64,000 nt of DNA from Sequoia sempervirens. Its lineage: Eukaryota; Streptophyta; Pinopsida; Cupressales; Cupressaceae. Below the pieces are notes generated by a model, which was not told the origin of the DNA, ran no database searches, and saw only the letters and a list, made by a program, of their open reading frames with translations. The DNA is taken from positions 695,810,197 to 695,874,196 of the forward strand of contig VDFB02270651.1 in NCBI GenBank assembly GCA_007258455.2, in the 5' to 3' direction. Both the position numbers and the translations under genes were made by a program. Shown piece by piece: positions 33,911 to 45,200 of the stretch. Positions within the stretch are counted from its first letter, which is position 1. Each line of letters begins with the position of its first letter.

Positions 33911-35977
33911 TCAAAATTTACATGCCAAAATGTCTATCTCATCCTAAACTACTGGTGGATCATCAAAATGGAGCCTCTTTGAAGCACTCATTAGCTTTGA
34001 AGGTAGCTACACAAGAAAAAGTCAAACCACAATTGAGATTAGTTATACTATATAATTTAAAATTGAATAATTAACATAAAAATCAATACACATTGAATTA
34101 TAATTGAACTCTAAAATTGAAATCTTGATTACCTGAAATATACGTCTCTTCAAAGGGTCAGGAGTCCTAGAATATACCCCTCTCAAAGAACTAACCAAAC
34201 CAACTTTTGTAACTTCAATCTATATATGTGAACAAAAACATGAAATTGATCCAAGTTAACATAGAAATGTCGGTAATAAGAACATATTTACCAACAACAA
34301 AATAAAATAAACGCATACCTCATTAGGCTGATCTTTTTCTATATCTCCTTTAGGTGTTTTGACACCTCCTCCTTGAGGTGTTTCAACACCTCCTCCTTCA
34401 AGTGTTCGAATACCTACTCCTTCAAGTGTTGTGGCACTTATCAACAATGATGTATAGCTCATAACTCCCTGTACATAAAAATGACAAGTACATATGAAAC
34501 TACGAATCTATGTCAATGTATGCATAATCAATAAAAGATCTTATAAATCTTAATTCAATCAAATTTGAGTTCAATTACCTTTCCCTTATCTAATATTGTG
34601 CCTCCATAGTTTGGAGAGCATCACACCTCACTCGCACTAGGTGTTTCCTACAAGCAAAGAATAAGATAAACATATAAGTTAATATATAATTTCATTAATG
34701 ACAATTCAAATGACAAGCAAGTATACAGTAAAAAAATTTAAAATGAGTGAGTGTGAAAATACATACTGTGGGTGTCTCGAGGCCAAATGAAATAGCCCTA
34801 AGGGTGCTATTAGTCACTCATGTGAGCTCCTCCTCAAACATTAACCGTTAAATAGACCATGTAAATAAATATTAGTACGTGATACTATCTCTTATTAATA
34901 TTCTTTTTAAAAAAAATGCAAGTTATGAATTTACACCTTAAATGTTACCTGTGTAACTACTCCAATGTCCACCTCTCTAACATGAGAGGAATTTGTAGGG
35001 TGCGCTCCACTCTCCTGCATGTGATCTACTATAATCTCCACATCCTGAATGTCATAATCAGAAGTGTCTAATGGATGCCCAAGGGGTTGTACAGTAGGAC
35101 CCAAGCATATTTTTTGGCACATATTGCAAATATGTGGACCCAAGGAGGATGATGTAGTAGCATTGGATCCATCACGAAGATCACTAGACTGTGGCTGAGC
35201 TACTAAAGAAGCATGGGAAACCAAAAGACCACTCAAAGAGTGAATGGCCTGGATAGTTTGTGTGGCTGCATCCTCCATAATATCTGGATGTTGTACTAGA
35301 GGTGGCAGAGGAAGGGGAGGATGGGGAACATGTGGGTGCCTGACTACTCTAGCTACCCCTAGCCTATCCTAGGGCATACCTCCACCAATGCCCTGGAAGG
35401 GTTTAATGTCAAAGTAATTGACATGATGCCCTAACAAAAACTCAGCATATAATTTTTTAATAAAGTAAAAAGGTACATCAAGATTATTGTTGGGTGGTTT
35501 ATCAAAAGCCATACACCAACAATCCAAAAAGTTATCTACTATGCCCCTATGCGTGCACCATTTTATAGAAAGTTTTGGTTTGTTAACATTAACTGGCAAA
35601 CCAGTGTTGGGGTTAATAAATAAAGAGGCTATTTGGGCTTTTGTTATTTGGAGATTTTTCACATCATAATAAGACAATCCACATGCATAATATTCCCTCA
35701 TGGTTTCTCGCCATGAATGAAAGGCATTATGTTGGGTGGAGAGGGTTTCCACATTTGTAATTATTCCTGTCAATGTGGTTGACATACGGGATAATCAAGG
35801 GATTTTCTTATAAACTTCATAAATTCCGCTTAATTGCTCCAATTTTTCATGAATTAAGTCTTCAATTGATGGCTGCGGAGGTGGTGGAGCATTTGGCATT
35901 TTTGCATTTTGATTCTCAGCTAGTGGATTTTCATTCTCAACTGGTGGAATTTGTGCATTCTCATTCTCAGCAGCCAT
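33911..35977 (-). pseudogene. Six-exon pseudogene with phase-0 introns, unknown function
   Basis: Proposed exons (minus): 34,949-35,977; about 34,767-34,830; 34,579-34,647; 34,319-34,468; 34,133-34,219; 33,911-34,006. Donors read GTAACA, GTATGT, GTAATT, GTATGC and GTAATC; acceptors end in AG. Exons 1 and 3-6 are multiples of three, so the introns fall between codons and the frame carries through to a TGA at 33,911. Exon 1 starts MAAENENAQIPPVENENP, has a Pro/Gln stretch and a Trp/Cys-rich part (KWCTHRGIVDNFLDCWCMAF). Exon 4 has three or four repeats of the type TLEGGGVETPQGGG. Exon 6 ends SKRLHFDDPP...DEIDILACKF. About five in-frame stops (two in exon 1, one each in exons 2, 3 and 6) show it is dead. 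I recognise no family; it may be a DNA-transposon accessory gene or a captured host gene. Confidence 0.6.
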
Positions 35978-36161
35978 AATGCCTGATTAAAGTTGAAAAA
36001 TAATTATAATTAAAATTAAACAATATAAATGAAAATATTATAAAAATACCCTAGTTTTTAAAAAAATTCAAAAAAACCCTACTTTTTAACAAAAACCAAT
36101 AAAATTCTCTATTTTTTAATACAAATACATAAAAACACTATTTTTAAATCAAAATCCATAA

Positions 36162-36440
36162 AAACACATTCATTTTTTTATCAAAATCCATTCTAAACTC
36201 AATTGTTTCATAAAAATTCAATCAAAAACCCTATTTTGAAAAAAAATCCACAAAAACATTCATTTTTTTTATCAAAATCCATTCTAAATTCAATTTTTCA
36301 TAAAAATTCAATCAAAACCCTATTTTGAAAAAAAATCCACAAAAACATTCATTTTTTTATCAAAATCCATTCTAAACTCAATTTTTTCATAAAAATTCAA
36401 TCAAAAACCCTATTTTAAAAAAAAATCCACAAAAAACTAT
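36162..36440. repeat. Three tandem units of about 91 bp
   Basis: Units begin TTTTTATCAAAATCCATTC and contain TTCAATCAAAAACCCTATTT, then AATCCACAAAAACATTCA. More degenerate copies extend left to about 36,045. AT-rich and non-coding, upstream of the minus-strand pseudogene's first exon. Confidence 0.8.
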
Positions 36441-36782
36441 TTGAAATTATCCAAATCTAATTCAAAATTGAATCAAAGCAAATAAAAATAAAATATATTA
36501 CCCTTTCAAATCAGATTTTGGCCAAATCAGATATCCATTATGCGAAGTACCTGCTCACTGTGCGCCTGTGGGTTGTTGACTGTGAAATGACTTTAAAACA
36601 GTGACAAAGTTGATATATATGCTTTTTAAAAATCAAATATCTAATCCAAATCATATATCCGATTTGGAAAACTAGGTTTGGTGTTTGCTTTGGTGGTGTG
36701 TACTGACACCCGAGCCTAAAAAAAGTCAACACGGTATTTTTCGCATTTTTGGGTCGATGAAAGATGTGTTTTTTTCCTCATT

Positions 36783-36818
36783 GCCACTTTTTGGACCACC
36801 ATGATCCTGCACATACCC
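36783..36818. mobile_element. Lone right terminus of the ~800-bp TIR family, with a different interior
   Basis: GCCACTTTTTGGACCACCAT followed by GATCCTGCACATACCC matches the right end of copy A (24,417-24,453). The DNA to its left does not match copy A. No matching left terminus was found to the left. This may be the end of a larger, related transposon covering part of 26.6-36.8 kb, or a fragment. Confidence 0.6.
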
Positions 36819-37269
36819 ATGCAACAAAATATGAATAGTTTTCCATGGTTAATTTTTTTGTAGCCAAAGGAGTCAAGGTATTAAGGTTTGAGAAAGAAAT
36901 TTTACAAATAGTATTATGTCCTTAACTATTATATGCTAGAGATGAATGAATGAAAAATAATTTTAATATTTCAAGAATTGGTCGACATTAGCCTCCTCTT
37001 CTAAAAGAGTGATAAAATAGTCATTGCTAAATAGTCATTGAGAAATTGGATATTGGAGATAAGAAGGGAAACAAATTTAGCATTTTGTTGGGTAATTATA
37101 ATAGCAAGCATATATCTAGAACCTTTACTATGGTATAGAGGGAAAGAAGTAGGGGGAATCCCCAGTGAATGAAGTTGACAATCTCAAAAGAAGTGAATTG
37201 TTTACTATTAATAATAAGAAAAGTAGAAGCATCCATAACCAACATCTAGATTAAGCGAATAAATTTGGG
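36819..37269. other. No gene seen
   Basis: AT-rich sequence between the lone transposon end and the LTR-like region. No open frame or repeat worth naming. Confidence 0.5.
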
Positions 37270-38780
37270 TCTTGTAATGTAGGAAAAATTATCCCTTTGC
37301 CTCACTTAATTTATGAATAATTAATATTAAATTGAGCCTAATGTTGCCTTGATTTGGTGTTGTAATGTGTTTTACACATTCACATTAAGTCTAGGGCCCT
37401 TTTAAACTAAATAGTCCTAATTGTGCCTTATTTAGGGTGTTGTAAAGTGTATCTTAACACTTTCACACTAATCTAGGGCTTTATTAATTAATTGGGCTTA
37501 TTTATGCCTTAATTGGTCCTATTTTTCATCCACAAGCCTTATTAATTGCATCTTTCCATGGATAATCCCAACACTTATCAAATAACTGATCATAATTCAA
37601 TGATTTGGGTCATGTGTTCTAGATCTGGTGATTTGGGACTCATACGCCACCTTGGGTGTATGAGTCTCACCTAGGTCTTGGGACTTGATTTCAAATTACA
37701 TATTAAACAAGACACTCCTAGAAATATATGTCCCAAGCTTTAGCTATTGGGACTCATACACCAAAACTGGTGTGAGTCTAGCTTTAACCAGGATGTATTT
37801 TGAATCAAATTCTTGGTGGTCTTTTATCCTCTAGATCTGATCTTGACTTGTAGTGTTGTAATTTTGGTAAATTTGGCATAAACAAGTATAAATACAAGGT
37901 CATTTCACATAGTTTCATCCTATAATTTCATAAGCAATCAAGATCACTTTCACAAGAGTTCATAAGAGCATTCAGGAACATTCAAGAGCATTTCAAGAGA
38001 ATTCAAAGGAAGAATTGAAGAATATTTTTGCAACAATTCAAGATCCATCATCATAATGCATGAATCATGTTGTTGAGCTAGTGTTGTGATGTAACATTCA
38101 AGATCCAAGTTAAGCATTGTTCCACATCTAATTCAAGATCAAGATCTACATTCTTCATGGCCACTTCATGTTAGATTATATATCTACATTTCAATAAATC
38201 ATTCAAGGTATCATTGTTCATGTTTTATGCTTCATGTTCATGTGTCATTGTTTCATCATAAGGCTTAATTACCTAAACGGGGTTTGACCAAGGAAAGCCC
38301 CTACTCCCTAACAATCAACAAGTTTTTCTCTCTCTACATGTGTGATTGTAGATCTAGGCAGTTTAGAGTTTGAAGATCCTTTGGAGACTAAGTTACAAGA
38401 TTGAAGAAAGTTGTCCAAGTTGTTAAAAGGTTGTCATCTTTAGGGAAAGTCACCTATAGGCCAAAATTCAAGCTTTCAGACCCAGAGATCTGGCATGAGA
38501 GAAGGTATAGTAAACCACTAGATAATACCATAATTTCAGCCAAACCCTAATACTGGGACTAAATTTCCACCTTGGGCATATGAGTCCCAGTATTTCCTTT
38601 TTGTAGATTTTAGAAGATCCAGAAAATTCCCTGAGAGATTTCAATTTCTGCATAGAGACCCTAGCCTAGGACTAAATCACCTAGATTGGAATATGAGTCC
38701 CAATGAGCTTCAAACAATTGAATTTCAAGGTTTTAGAGCTTGTTTTGATCACATCTTTCGTCTAGGTACTCCTCTGTCCT
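37270..38780 (+). mobile_element. LTR/leader-like segment with TATA box and four hairpins
   Basis: The segment has a TATA box (TATAAATA, 37,887-37,894) and then a leader without open frames, and it resembles 56,900-58,265 in layout: TTGTAAAGTGT-like words, TATA box, a CATCA-rich leader, and a TTTGACCAAGGAAA or TTTCACCAAGGAAA word followed by CCCTAACA or CCTAACCC. Four short hairpins lie at 37,635-37,668, 37,751-37,778, 38,549-38,594 and 38,669-38,700. I infer an LTR plus leader of an old element; clear LTR termini and a partner LTR were not found. Confidence 0.4.
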
Positions 38781-38949
38781 TTCTCAATTAATTTTGCTAA
38801 TTTTCAGTTTAATTTCATAGGTCATTTAGTTAGATTTGCACATTGCATCCATCTTCTTTCTTTCCAATCCCTTTCTTGGTGGTGAACCCTATTTTAGTCT
38901 TTAATCACACCCCTAGTACATCTTAATTCAGATCTCTTTCCCTCATTTC

Positions 38950-41900
38950 CATCCCTAGATTGAGATCTCTAAGGTTTCCTTGAATGAAACTTGAAGGAAA
39001 TTGGTGGTTCTATCTTCCAAAACATAGAGTGACAATTTTCTACATTTCAGGTCCAAACTTAAGAACTTGAATTATAGCTAAAATAAAAGGCCATTTAATG
39101 TGGTCATCAAGCTTCCTATAATTAATTTGAAAGAAAGTGGAATATTGCTAAGATCATTAAACATATTTAATAAATTATACTCTAAATATTAAAACTCATC
39201 TAGTCAAGCTTAGAAAGGAGCAAAGAGAATGAAAAATGTGAAGGTAAATGGATTTGGATGATATTATATGAAGTATTGAACAAAGTGAGTGGCCAATAAT
39301 TGAAAATTTATTCAAGATTGCTCAATCCTTAGGTATGAATTGATAGAAACTTAAGCTTCAGATATACTTAAACAAGGTTAGATTAGGACCAATTGTGTCT
39401 TATAAATATTTGTATAATTCATAAGGGAAACCATTGCATCTAGGACCTTTATCATTATCCATATAAAAAATTACATCTTTGAGATCAACTAGGGTGAGAT
39501 TTGGGTTACAAAGATCTTTCTAGGAGGTGGATAATTCATAAAGGGCCACACTCATATTCTATTGAAGAGTTTGAGCATGTTTCAAAGAAGGATCTTAAGA
39601 TTGATAGACTTATTGTAAAGGGTACAAACAAGTCTACAAAATTTTAGGAAGTTTGATGAAGAGCCACTAGCCTTCTCTGATGTACTTGATCTTCTAAGAA
39701 TCTTGCAACATTATAGCGATAAAAAAATTATTGGAAGCTTTATCCCCAATCTTGAGAAAATTAAGGAATACCTTGAGTTGGGATTCTTAAGATCTAAAAT
39801 CACTATAAAGTAGGTTTTATTAATGAAGCTTGAAAGCACCTAATTATAGCAAGGGAAATGAAAGCATTTTTAGTTTAGTAGTAGCATGATGGAGCTGCAA
39901 GGTGGTGTCTCATATGACTGGAAATGAAACAATGCCAATCAATTACTGTATTTGCATAAAAAATGAGTATTCCATTTAATGGCATTACTCCGTTATTGTA
40001 GCAAACCAATCCCACAAAGAGGAAGTGGCTCAAGGTTCTAGATGTATTGGATATGTGATAGCATAGAATTATGACTCAATAAATATGTAATGAGGTAAAC
40101 GTGTATTATTTCTACCTTAGGCATCACAATTTTCCACTCAATAAAAAAATGAACCATATATGAATAATAAGAAAACTAAATAATAAGGGTTCCACCAATA
40201 ATTGAAAATATTAGAAAATAAAAAGATATATTATATGGACAACATGACCATTTTAGTTGTTTGACAACTCTTTTAGTACTAGAGTACAAACTTCTCAACA
40301 TATACCATGAATAATTAGAATTAAAATAGCAAAAAAATGGATTGAAAAGGCCTAGATTATTATGTATAAATATAATTTATCAAGCGTATTTTTCACTATC
40401 TAAAAGAAAGACGTAGGTTGCCACATTTATTAGAAGTCAACTCAACCATATGAAAATATTTATCAAGCGTCTTTAATTTATCAAGCGTCTTTTTCACTAT
40501 CTAAAAGAAAGACGTAGGTTGCCACACTTATAACCATATGAAAATATTTATATAGAATCAAAGAGGTGGTTGGAATAGACTTTACAATCTAATTATGGAA
40601 ATGAGATCTTTCAACAATGTCATGGGAAATACATATATTAATATCCCCAAGGGAGTAGTTATTAATATAGAAGGGGGCCCACAAAGCATGACTTATGGAG
40701 TTACATCCATGGTCAATTAGTTTTTCCACCTCCACCTCCATAACCTAACTCATGACCACTATTTACAAAACAACTTCTTAGACATTTGGTACTACAAATA
40801 ATCGAAAGAAGATAATCTACTATTTTCAAAATCTATAACTGAAATACATTGAGCATGGGAGATATTTGTTGAACATATCCATGATTTATTTCCTTCTAGG
40901 TTAGAACCATCTTAAAATACATAAAAATAACTCATATCTAAGAAAGGATTGAAGTGGTATATTATTCCTATTAATCTCATTGAGAGTTGAGTAGTGCATC
41001 TTCAAGAAATAATTCTTTAAACAATAGGTACAAATGACTAAAATTTTGGAAATTTGACTACACAAAATTGTTTTTTACTAGGAACAAGTAAGTTATCCTT
41101 AGTCTCATTATTTAGACCTCATGAATGATGAGAGAGTGATAGAGTATCTATTTGGGAAGAAATAATGTTAGAAGGAAATGAAATTCAATTGATTTTCTTA
41201 TTTTCCTTGGAGATGAATCTCCTATTAGGTGTGAAACAACAACTTCCTTTGCATTATAAGGATATGAAACTTGTGCCGTAATGATCAAATATTGAATGTG
41301 AAAATCCTTAGCTCCAAGGTTATGATTATTTTTATAATTGTTTACTATAGTACAATCACCCTAACTTTTTGGAGGAGGATAACCTCTATTAGATTAATTG
41401 GGTTGAACTTTTGGAAATTAGAAAACTAGTGGGAAACCTTAAACTTTGTGATCTAAGGATTGGCACTAGTTGCAAGTTTTTGACATATTAAGATGCATTA
41501 CCCTTTGGGTGAGAAATTGGTCTCCTATTTAGATTTTAATGGATTCTTAAAATTCATTGGATAGGTCAACCTCAACAAAAATATTTTTTAGGATGAGTAG
41601 AGAAATATTTTTGTTCAACATGAATAACATGACCTAGAGTGGTTGATATATAGTCTAGGAAAGGGGATAAGGACAAAGGAGGACCAAAAAATAATCTAGA
41701 AATGAACCCATAGCACATTCCTTAGAAACAATAAAGTCTCAAGTCCAACCTAGTAAAAAAATATTAAAGTTACATATGTACTAAGAGCCATGCTAAAAAT
41801 GGCTTTGTGGAATTTCACATCAACAAAAGTGAAGAAGAAGAAACTAGGTTTCTAAAGATTTTAAATTCCCTTGACATGAAACCCATGAGGGATCCAAATG

Positions 41901-42200
41901 GAGTTGACATAAACCATCAACATTATTTTAAAGGAAAGTTTTCCAATAAGATACTCAATAAGAATATAGTTCTCAAGCCATATACATGCACTATGAAAAT
42001 CATGAATAGGTAAAACAATATTAGGAAAAAGGGAGTTAATTTGTGAATAGATTTTAATATGAACTTGCAAAGGTGCTTTTATACCATTTTCTTATACTTC
42101 CACACCAACTAGCCCAACATTTAGTGTTGGGACACTACAATTGGTAGTTATTTAAAAATGAAATAAAATTTCCCAAACAAAGAAAACTTAAGGATATATT
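38950..42200 (-). pseudogene. LINE (non-LTR retrotransposon) remnant, ORF1 and RT fragments
   Basis: On the minus strand 41,400-41,625 encodes FVEVDLSNEF, then IGDQFLTQRVMHLNMSKTCN and CQSLDHKV. This matches the pattern of plant LINE ORF1, a nucleic-acid-binding region followed by a CxxC...H knuckle. Further along, 39,375-39,500 encodes DVIFYMDNDKGPRCNGFPYE then LYKYL and DTIGPNL, the reverse-transcriptase block usually read as P-G-x-D-G-F-P-x-E-x-Y-K. Many stops and frameshifts separate the two; the endonuclease between them is not recognisable. The order ORF1 then RT on the minus strand is correct for one L1-type element. A 95-bp direct duplication (40,376-40,463 and 40,476-40,550) lies within it. 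Confidence 0.65.
40376..40550. repeat. Tandem duplication of about 95 bp
   Basis: Both copies contain TATCAAGCGT, TTTTTCACTATCTAAAAGAA and AGACGTAGGTTGCCACA; they are separated by a short partial copy. It lies inside the LINE remnant. Confidence 0.8.
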
Positions 42201-45200
42201 AATGTTGGAAAATCCTAAATTTTAAAGTAATTTGAAACAAGGATGGCAGGAACAAGAGAATAAAATTAATACAATCATATAATCTAAGCAAAACAAAAAC
42301 CTAGTAAAATGACTCTTTCCTCCACCATAATTTTGAATGAAAAAACACTTTATTAAGGAATATTTTGTTTTTAATAGTACATTTATAAGTTAAATATAAT
42401 AATTAGCCAATGCGATATATATAGTGTGAGATTTTAGACAAAAAAAGTCTTCTACCTAGAAACAACTACTAGGTTGTTGTCAAACTTTAAAATATTTTGT
42501 TAGTTTTTAACCATTGATTTTTTCTGTTTGTTAGAGTTTCCAATAAACTACATAAAACCTAGATTAGCCTTCTATAAGGAGAAAATAAAACATGTAAGAG
42601 AAATTTTCATAAAGATGTGAAAATATTATTGTTGGGAATAATTAATTACATGAGATAACTTGCTTTTATAGAGAAAGATTAAAAAATCTAAAAGGAAAAC
42701 CTAATTAGGACCTAAGTAAACTTAATAAAGTGTAATTAAATATTTTAGTACACCAACACTATTCGCTTGAAAATTTCTTACATCTTACAAATTTAAATCA
42801 TATGAAATTTTCTCATCGATGTGAAATCAGTTGCATATATGATGTTTTATTTTATTTAAAAATATCTATATCCATCAATGTGAAAGTGGTGACATATATT
42901 ATATAATTTTATTCTAAAGAATATCTATGTCAAATTCTATAAATTATTATGTCCCAATGCTTTATTTATTATTGGTGCTTAGGGTCATTATATTCCAATA
43001 CTTTATTTCCTTGACATTTCCTATGATTTTTTTGCTGGCTTCAAAACTTTTCCTTTGATGCAATCATATATCATTCACCTTGTCTAAATTTATCAAAGGT
43101 CATGTCTCTAGAAGAGTAAACAAAAACCTTTGGCCATGGATAAATTTGTATTCTCTTAGCTAGCATCTTTTAGGATTTTCAAATATTAGGAATTTTAGTT
43201 CATTTTAGTTTAATTGTCTATTTGTATAGGTTCAAAGGTTGCAATTAGAGAGTGTTTGTTTTTCTTTTCTGTCAAGGTTCCAAAAAAACAAATTTAATGT
43301 CAATCCATGGAATTACGGTGTCTCAATGCTTATGAATTATTTTAAGGAATTTAATTTATGTGATCATGGGAATTTTATTTTTTTAATTTTAGTACTTTAA
43401 AAACTCAACTACTAATATAATTTACTTATATCTTGTTTTATTTATTGAATTAATTATCTTTGATAAATTCTAAAACAATTATTTTGTTTCTTTTCACTTT
43501 TATAAGGTCTTATGTTAGGAAACGATCAAAACATGTACTTAGGAATAATCTCTTTGGATTTTGCATCTTTGAAATTTAGCAACATCTTTTCCTTTTATTT
43601 TGATACAATTGATGCCTAGTGATTTATTTCTTTCCCATTACTAGGTAAAAGTAAAAACATGTGCCACACTTTTATAAAGGAATCTACCAACACAAACAAA
43701 AATTCTCAACTTTGACCGCATAAAGGTGGGACCTCTATGTTTTGAATTTCAAAATAATGTAAACTAATGAAAAGTAGAACTCTTGATGAAGTTTATTATT
43801 GTAATTTTTCAAATTTAAAACAAAAAAAATGATTTTTTTTTATAGATTTAAGAGCGTATTTTGAATTGCTCAATATTTTTGAAAAAAGTGACATTGATTT
43901 GATGTCAAGAAAAAATAGAACAAAAAATATTTTCCCCTAGAATTTTTTTTTCCCAAATAGATAACTTCAATATCCAGTGCATGGAAAAAATAATTAAGAT
44001 TTTTTATCTATATTTTCCTCGTATAGTGTGTTAAAGTCAAACATACTAGAATTTGATAGTTTTAATTTGACCTCAACTATTTTCTATTTTTTTTATCATT
44101 TAAAACTAAGTATACCCTTTTGGACAGGATTCTCTCCTCTAGTGTACCATATATTTTTCAATTCTTTTAATATTTTTTAGTATTTTTTTCTTAATTTCTA
44201 ATTAGCCTCATTTTTTATTATAACAACCTAATTGAATGATTTACAAAACATATTAAAACTAATAAAAATATCAAAAAAATGAAATTTGGATTCTTGACTT
44301 TGAGCTCTATAAAAGGGTATTTTTAGTCTTTTGAAAAAAATATTCAGAATGAAGAAATATCATGTTCAATTGGAAAGTTTCAGAAAATGCTAACAAAGAT
44401 GCCATATAAACAATTTTGGGTGAAAGGGTTTTGATCAAAACCACTTTAGGAAATGACCTACATGCAAATTGAATTGCATTTTAAATCGACAGAGGGAAAT
44501 TTTTTGTTTTGTGTTTTTAGGTGAAAAGTTTTCATTTAAAACTTTGTGCCACATATAGGCTAGATAGTTTTAGGAAGACTTGTTTCACCCAAAACTATTT
44601 AGGGTGAAATGGTTTCGATCGAAACTATTTAGTTGGTTGAAAGTGTGACACAGGTTTGTGCTTTTACCTTATTTCTTATATCAACTAACTTTATTCTCAC
44701 AACTTGTTCAATCCATCTTTCTCAAATAATCTTCTCATACTTTTTCTTCAACAACAAAAAAGGAGGATTCTTCTCACACGTCTAGAATTTATGTGAAAAA
44801 AATGTCTTCTTTCATCCATTAGGCATGGTAGTTTTGGCTTTTCATACTTCATGGTTTAGAAATAAGCCCAGTGAAAATAGTTTCAAATGTTCGAGTGAAC
44901 TACAAAAAAAATAAAAAATGTTCAATTCCCAACAAACAGTAACAAAAAAAATGAAAGAAATACATTATGCACATCTACAAGATCATATGGTATTCCCAAC
45001 AAGGATGGTTTCTTGTTTTTTGAAAAATATTGGATTATGTATTTAAAAGATACAACCTTTGCTACTAAGGTAATTGTTGATTTTTGCAGAGATAGCAATC
45101 ACATATGCATTGGTTTCGATCCAAATTTATAAAGTAAAATAATCTTCAAAATCATTGATAGAAAGAACCTAGTTTAAGAAATAATGAGACAAATATTGCC

